NCBI RefSeq assembly: GCF_001544475.1
Contig: NZ_FCNW02000009.1
Coordinates: forward strand, 1-64,000
Direction: 5' to 3'
Length of the DNA: 64,000 nt
DNA from: Caballeronia humi
Lineage (GTDB): Bacteria; Pseudomonadota; Gammaproteobacteria; Burkholderiales; Burkholderiaceae
The position numbers were made by a program, and so were the translations under genes. This document shows positions 60,168 through 64,000 of the stretch, one piece after another. Position 1 is the stretch's first letter; every line of letters begins with the position of its first letter. Below the pieces are notes generated by a model. That model saw only the letters and a list, made by a program, of their open reading frames with translations, did not search any database and had not been told where the DNA came from.

Positions 60168-61280
60168 TCAAGCCGCGAGCGATTCGTCGGCGCGGTAGAA
60201 CGGATAGTCGGTGTAGCCGGTTTCCGTGCCGCCGAAGAACGTCGGACGATCGTAGGGATTGAGCGGCAGATTGTTGCGAAGCCGCGCCGGCAAGTCGGGA
60301 TTGGCGATGAAATCGCGTCCGAATGCGACGAGATCCGCGTCGCCCGCCTGCAGGATCGCTTCGGCGGAGTGCGCCTTGAAGCCACCCGCCGCGATGATCA
60401 CGCCCTTGTAATGCTTGCGGATCAGCTGTGCGGCGACGGGGTTCTGATCTTTCGTGTCGTCGTCGACGTTGCCGAGCACGCGCGGCTCGATCAGGTGGAT
60501 GTACGCGAGATCGAGTTTGCCGAGTTCCTGTGCAACGTAGCTGAAGAGGCCCACCGGGTCGCTGTCGGACATGTCGCCCCAGGTGCCGCTCGGGCCCAAG
60601 CGCACCGCGACGCGCTCGCTGCCCCAGACCGAGATCACGGCGCGCGTCGCTTCCATCAGGAAACGCGCGCGGTTTTCGAACGAGCCGCCGTAATTGTCCG
60701 TGCGCTTGTTGCTGCCGTCCTGCAGGAACTGGTCGAACAGATAGCCGTTGGCCGCGTGAAGCTCGACGCCGTCGAAACCGGCTTCCTTGCCGCGCAATGC
60801 CGCCGTGCGAAAGCTTTCGACGAGACCGGCGATTTCGTCGGTCGTCAGCGCGCGGCTCGGCGTGTTCGGAATCCAGCCCGCTTCGGTGTAGGCCACGCCG
60901 CCGTGCGGCACCGCCGACGGTGCCACCGGCGCGCCGCCGTCCGGCTGCAACTGGCTGTGCGACTGGCGACCCGCGTGATAGAGCTGCAGGAAGATGCGGG
61001 CGCCTTTCGCATGCACGGCATCGGTGACACGGCGCCAGCCGGCGATCTGGCTGTCGTCGTAAAGGCCCGGCGCGCCGAGGTAGCCGTTGCCGTTGGGCGC
61101 GGCGATGGTCGCTTCGCCGATCAGGAAACCGCCTTCCGATGCACGCTGCGCGTAGTACTCGGCCATCAGCGGGCCGGGTTTGGCGCCTTCCTCGGCGCGC
61201 ATCCGGGTGAGCGGCGCGAGCACGACGCGATGAGAAAATTCGAAAGGACCGACTGCGACGGAAGAATGAAGTTTGGACAT
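60168..61280 (-). CDS. Old Yellow Enzyme-type alkene reductase, second copy
   Basis: A 370-residue relative of the enzyme at 57806-58915. It has VLAPLTRMRAE (FMN), QLYHAGRQSH and H175, N178 and Y180 in ELHAANGYL. NKRTDNYGGSFENRARF also matches the first copy. It is the first gene of the unit and starts at ATG 61280 with GAGG 5 bases upstream. That ribosome site is inside a possible hairpin (61283-61321). It is divergent from the LysR gene at 61414. Confidence 0.9.
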   Translation of the reverse strand: MSKLHSSVAVGPFEFSHRVVLAPLTRMRAEEGAKPGPLMAEYYAQRASEGGFLIGEATIAAPNGNGYLGAPGLYDDSQIAGWRRVTDAVHAKGARIFLQLYHAGRQSHSQLQPDGGAPVAPSAVPHGGVAYTEAGWIPNTPSRALTTDEIAGLVESFRTAALRGKEAGFDGVELHAANGYLFDQFLQDGSNKRTDNYGGSFENRARFLMEATRAVISVWGSERVAVRLGPSGTWGDMSDSDPVGLFSYVAQELGKLDLAYIHLIEPRVLGNVDDDTKDQNPVAAQLIRKHYKGVIIAAGGFKAHSAEAILQAGDADLVAFGRDFIANPDLPARLRNNLPLNPYDRPTFFGGTETGYTDYPFYRADESLAA

Positions 61281-61282
61281 GG

Positions 61283-61321
61283 TTGCCTCGAAGTGAATGG
61301 TCGTGAGTGACCTTGAGGCAA
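61283..61321 (-). promoter_or_regulatory. Possible ribosome-site-sequestering hairpin or operator
   Basis: On the minus strand TTGCCTCAAG is followed 19 bases later by CTTCGAGGCAA: ten pairs with one bulged C, with an inner GGTC/GACC. The 3' arm contains GAGG, the ribosome site of the alkene reductase, 2 bases before its start codon begins. As DNA it is a palindrome suitable for LysR binding; as RNA it could hide the ribosome site. Both readings are inference. Confidence 0.5.
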
Positions 61322-61413
61322 AGTGTATGTGCACATCGATCAAAGAAAGACAGGCTAAGGTTCCGAAGATACTGGACGAAAATGTCCGCAATCTCTGGCA
61401 AAGGAAATGCGCG

Positions 61414-62298
61414 ATGGATAGCCTCAGCGGGATTTCGATGTTCGTGCAGGTCGCCGAGACGCGCAGTTTCACCGAGGCGGGGCGGTTGCTTGGCGTTTCT
61501 TCCTCGGCGGTGGGGAAAAGCATCGCGCGCACGGAGGAGCGGCTCGGCGTGCGGCTGTTTCATCGCAGCACGCGCAGCGTCACGCTGACTGCCGAAGGCA
61601 CGCTCTTCCTGGAACGATGCCGCCGCATCCTCGATGAAGTCGAAGCGGCCGAGGCGGAATTGTCGAGTGCGGCGGGAAGTCCGCGCGGGCGGCTACGGAT
61701 CAGCACGCCGCAACTGTCGACGCTGATCATGCCCGCCATCGACGGCTTCATGGCGCTCTACCCGGACATCGAACTCGACGTCGATCTGTCCGATCGCATG
61801 GTGGACGTGATCGAAGAAGGGTTCGATGCCGTGATCCGCACCGGCGAGCAGCACGATTCGCGGCTCGTCTCGCGGCGGCTCGGGTCGTGCGGGCAGGTGC
61901 TCGTGGCGTCACCCGGTTATCTGAAGCGGCACGGTGCGCCCGAGCGTCCGTCCGATCTCGTGCGGCATGCGTGCCTGCTGCACAAGTTTCCCGCGACGGG
62001 CAAGCTCGAACGCTGGCCGTTGCGGCTTGCGGAATCGGAAGCGGAGCCGGAATTGCCGCCGACCTTCGTCAGCAACACAATCGAAGTGCTCGGATTTCTC
62101 GCGCTCCGGGACAAGGGCATCACGTTCGTGCCGACCTTCCTCGTGCGCGATGCGCTGGAAAGCGGCGCGCTGGAAATCGTGCTGGGCGACTTCATCGACC
62201 AGACCGTCACGTTCTGGATTCTCTGGCCCGCGAGCCGTTATGCGTCGCCGAAGCTGCGCGTGTTTATCGATTACGTGGCGGAAAATCTGCGGGTCTAG
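61414..62298 (+). CDS. LysR-family regulator of the alkene-reductase unit
   Basis: A 294-residue LysR protein. The helix-turn-helix (4-60) has MFVQVAETRSFTEAGRLLG and SSSAVGKSIARTEERLG. The effector domain has PRGRLRISTPQL and GFDAVIRTG, like the subgroup known from LysR proteins paired with reductases (for example in Burkholderia). AAGGA sits 9 bases before ATG 61414; the upstream in-frame starts would add 39 unlike residues. It is divergent from the Old Yellow Enzyme. Confidence 0.87.
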   Translation: MDSLSGISMFVQVAETRSFTEAGRLLGVSSSAVGKSIARTEERLGVRLFHRSTRSVTLTAEGTLFLERCRRILDEVEAAEAELSSAAGSPRGRLRISTPQLSTLIMPAIDGFMALYPDIELDVDLSDRMVDVIEEGFDAVIRTGEQHDSRLVSRRLGSCGQVLVASPGYLKRHGAPERPSDLVRHACLLHKFPATGKLERWPLRLAESEAEPELPPTFVSNTIEVLGFLALRDKGITFVPTFLVRDALESGALEIVLGDFIDQTVTFWILWPASRYASPKLRVFIDYVAENLRV

Positions 62299-62416
62299 TG
62301 CGGACTCGGATGTCCGCAATGTTCGGATTACCGGCCCGTTTATCTTCAATACGATCGTCCCTACTATTCCGGCGTCGCCGCGTTTCATGGCGCGGTCTTT
62401 AATCGGAGAGGGAATC

Positions 62417-63517
62417 GTGAAGAAAATCAGAGTGGGCGTGATTGGGCTCGGGCATTGGTCGGAATACGGGCATTTGCCTTCGTTGAACCTGCTGCCGGAG
62501 TACGAACTGACGGCGGTCTACAGTCGCAGCGCGCAAAAAGCCGCGGCGCTCGTCGAGCGGCATGGGTTCAGGTACGCGGCGGCGTCGCTGGAGGAACTGG
62601 TTTCACATCCGGAAGTCGATCTCGTGCTCGTTTTGACGCCTGCGTTCCAGCATGAAGAAGGCATACGCGCCGCAATCGCGGCGGGCAAGGACGTGTACTG
62701 CGAGTGGCCGCTGACGCCGAGCACGGCATTATCGAAGGAATTGCTCGCCTTGGCGGAGAAGGCGGGAGTGCGGACGATCGTCGGTTTGCAGCGGCGTCTG
62801 AATCCCGGCTATTGCTATCTGCGCGACCTGCTCGCGCGCGGCGAGATCGGCGAAGTGCGCTCGGTGCGGCTGCATGTGAGCGTCGAGTATTTTCAGCGCG
62901 AGCGGCCTGCTTCGCTCTATTACACGGTCCCCGAGGAAAATTTCTCCAGCCTGTTGTCGATCTACGGCGGACATTTTCTCGATGCGCTGTTCAACACGAT
63001 CGTGGGTTTCCCGGAAAGCCTGTCGGCGCTGACCGTCAATCAGTTCAAGGAAGTCACGCTGATCGAAACCGGCGAGACGCTGCCGCACAGCAGTGCGGAT
63101 CAGGTCGTCCTGGCTGGGACGTTCGCGAACGGCGCCGTGCTGAGCGTGCATCTGGAGGCGGGCAAACGGAACAACCACGGCGTCCAGCTCGACATCACGG
63201 GCAGCAAGGGCGACCTGAAACTGTGGAACACGACGAGTTTCGGAGATGCACCGAACCGCATCGAAATCGCGCGCGGCGACGGGCAGCCGCTCGCGCCGCT
63301 CGACGTTCCGACGGACTACGACTGGCTCCCGCCGAGTGATCTTGGCGCGAGCGTGCGGGAGCTGGCGAACCTCTACGCGGCGCATGCGCGCGACGTGCGC
63401 GAAGGCACCGCATCCGCACCCACCTTCGCCGATGCGATCCGCATGCACGAACTGATCGGGCAGATCGTGGAGTCGGACCGGAGCGGGACGCGGGTTGCGC
63501 TGCCTGCTCGATCATGA
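62417..63517 (+). CDS. Gfo/Idh/MocA-family oxidoreductase with an EWP motif
   Basis: A 366-residue NAD(P)-binding protein. The Rossmann motif is VGVIGLGHWSEYGH at 6-19. In place of the EKP motif (whose lysine is catalytic in many members) it reads CEWPLTPS at about 95-102. EWP occurs in the Gal80-like subgroup, some of which are not enzymes. The second half has the substrate domain (GGHFLDALFNTIVG). GTG 62417 has GGAGAGGG 5 bases upstream; ATG 62387 is the next possible. It follows LysR by 118 bases. Function remains open. Confidence 0.8.
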   Translation: MKKIRVGVIGLGHWSEYGHLPSLNLLPEYELTAVYSRSAQKAAALVERHGFRYAAASLEELVSHPEVDLVLVLTPAFQHEEGIRAAIAAGKDVYCEWPLTPSTALSKELLALAEKAGVRTIVGLQRRLNPGYCYLRDLLARGEIGEVRSVRLHVSVEYFQRERPASLYYTVPEENFSSLLSIYGGHFLDALFNTIVGFPESLSALTVNQFKEVTLIETGETLPHSSADQVVLAGTFANGAVLSVHLEAGKRNNHGVQLDITGSKGDLKLWNTTSFGDAPNRIEIARGDGQPLAPLDVPTDYDWLPPSDLGASVRELANLYAAHARDVREGTASAPTFADAIRMHELIGQIVESDRSGTRVALPARS

Positions 63518-63522
63518 TATTT

Positions 63523-63560
63523 TGTGCTCGATTATGATTGTTTGCACATAACCGAGCACA
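63523..63560. promoter_or_regulatory. Inverted repeat before the DeoR regulator
   Basis: TGTGCTCG at 63523-63530 and CGAGCACA at 63553-63560 are perfect inverted copies with 22 bases between. Inside is TTATG...CATAA (63532-63551). The right copy ends 2 bases before the ATG. The region is AT-rich and likely holds the promoter and an autoregulatory DeoR site. Confidence 0.55.
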
Positions 63561-63562
63561 CC

Positions 63563-64000
63563 ATGCAACGAACACGACAAGACGCATCCGAAGGACTTCT
63601 CCCCGACGAACGCGAACGCCTGATCCTGGAGCGTCTGCGCGCGCAGGGCCGGGTACTCGCGTCCGAACTCGCCGCCGACTTCCAGACCTCCGAACACACA
63701 ATCCGCCGCCACCTGCGCGACCTCGCGAGCGCGGGGCACTGCAAGCGTGTTTACGGCGGCGCGCTCCTGACCTCGCCAGCAGGGAGCGCCGCTTCGGTGC
63801 GCATGACCGAAGCCGTCGATCGCAAGGCTTCGCTCGCCGCCACCGCCGCGTCGATCGTCCGGCGCGGGCAGATCATCCTGCTCGATGCCGGCTCGACCAA
63901 TGTCGCGATCGCCGCTGCGCTGCCAGACGACGCCGACCTCACCGTCGTGACGAATTCGCCGCAAGCGTGCGCGCTTCTCGTCGACCGGCCGGGCTTCGAG
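63563..64000 (+). CDS. DeoR-family transcriptional regulator (N-terminal part)
   Basis: The first 146 residues of a DeoR/GlpR-type repressor; the gene continues past the window. The winged helix reads ERERLILERLRAQGRVLASELA, then TSEHTIRRHLRDLASAGHCKRVYGGAL. The start of the sugar-phosphate-binding domain follows (LLDAGSTNVAIAAAL, TVVTNSPQ). Its ATG is preceded by inverted repeats. It probably controls a sugar or polyol operon to the right. Confidence 0.88.
   Translation, partial: MQRTRQDASEGLLPDERERLILERLRAQGRVLASELAADFQTSEHTIRRHLRDLASAGHCKRVYGGALLTSPAGSAASVRMTEAVDRKASLAATAASIVRRGQIILLDAGSTNVAIAAALPDDADLTVVTNSPQACALLVDRPGFE

Noticed and set aside
59192-60262. A 356-codon open frame on the plus strand
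   Set aside because: Antisense to the DHA1 exporter, made largely of Arg, Asp, His and Ala repeats; composition typical of shadow frames in high-GC DNA.

Overview
The window looks like a stretch of a large secondary replicon, or an accessory-rich chromosomal region, from a high-GC member of the Burkholderiaceae close to Caballeronia/Paraburkholderia. This is inferred from the DUF4148 small secreted protein, the two-domain H-NS with a histone-like tail, the Ku gene, the DUF3348/DUF802/DUF2894 gene set, the dense LysR-plus-MFS catabolic units and an intergenic repeat that I associate with this group. No rRNA, tRNA, CRISPR array, transposase or core housekeeping operon was seen.

Layout. 1-13 kb: alcohol dehydrogenase, Crp/Fnr regulator, a double-glycine-leader-like small peptide, two exported alpha/beta hydrolases, a lone response regulator, a LysR-controlled aldo/keto reductase plus SRPBCC pair, DUF4148 and H-NS. 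13-25 kb: degenerate Nudix-like protein, an M20 peptidase/MHS transporter unit with divergent LysR, Ku coupled to a MerR-HTH/TPR protein, DUF2252, an MFS/GcvA-like pair and a second Tat-type epoxide hydrolase. 25-32 kb: LysR divergent from an MFS-M81 peptidase-hydrolase operon, a methyltransferase and an SDR. 32-40.6 kb: a GntR-controlled set of class V aminotransferase, MFS, FAD/Fe-S dehydrogenase and D-threonine-aldolase-type PLP enzyme, interrupted by a 0.8 kb long inverted repeat. 40.7-45.1 kb: a tightly coupled four-gene operon encoding a MotA/TolQ-like protein with a long repetitive coiled coil, a MotB/OmpA-like partner and two uncharacterised proteins. 45.3-51.5 kb: exported intradiol dioxygenase, an ECF41 sigma factor, a probable effector/immunity insert, a carboxymuconolactone-decarboxylase-like protein, a cupin, a LysR and an NmrA-like protein. 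51.5-57.8 kb: an ohr pseudogene, then a GntR-controlled operon (MFS, D-apionate-oxidoisomerase-like, RuBisCO-like, DUF1537 kinase) that fits D-apionate catabolism. 57.8-64 kb: two Old Yellow Enzymes flanking an MFS exporter with a divergent LysR, a Gfo/Idh/MocA oxidoreductase and the start of a DeoR regulator.

How the genes work together. Most of the window is modular catabolism: each module has a regulator (LysR, GntR or DeoR), a major-facilitator transporter and one to four enzymes. For both GntR modules, palindromic operators can be read directly at the regulator gene and at the target operon. The parts least explained by known pathways are the MotAB/Zorya-like operon at 40695-45124 and the effector/immunity-like insert that separates the ECF41 sigma gene from its usual neighbour.
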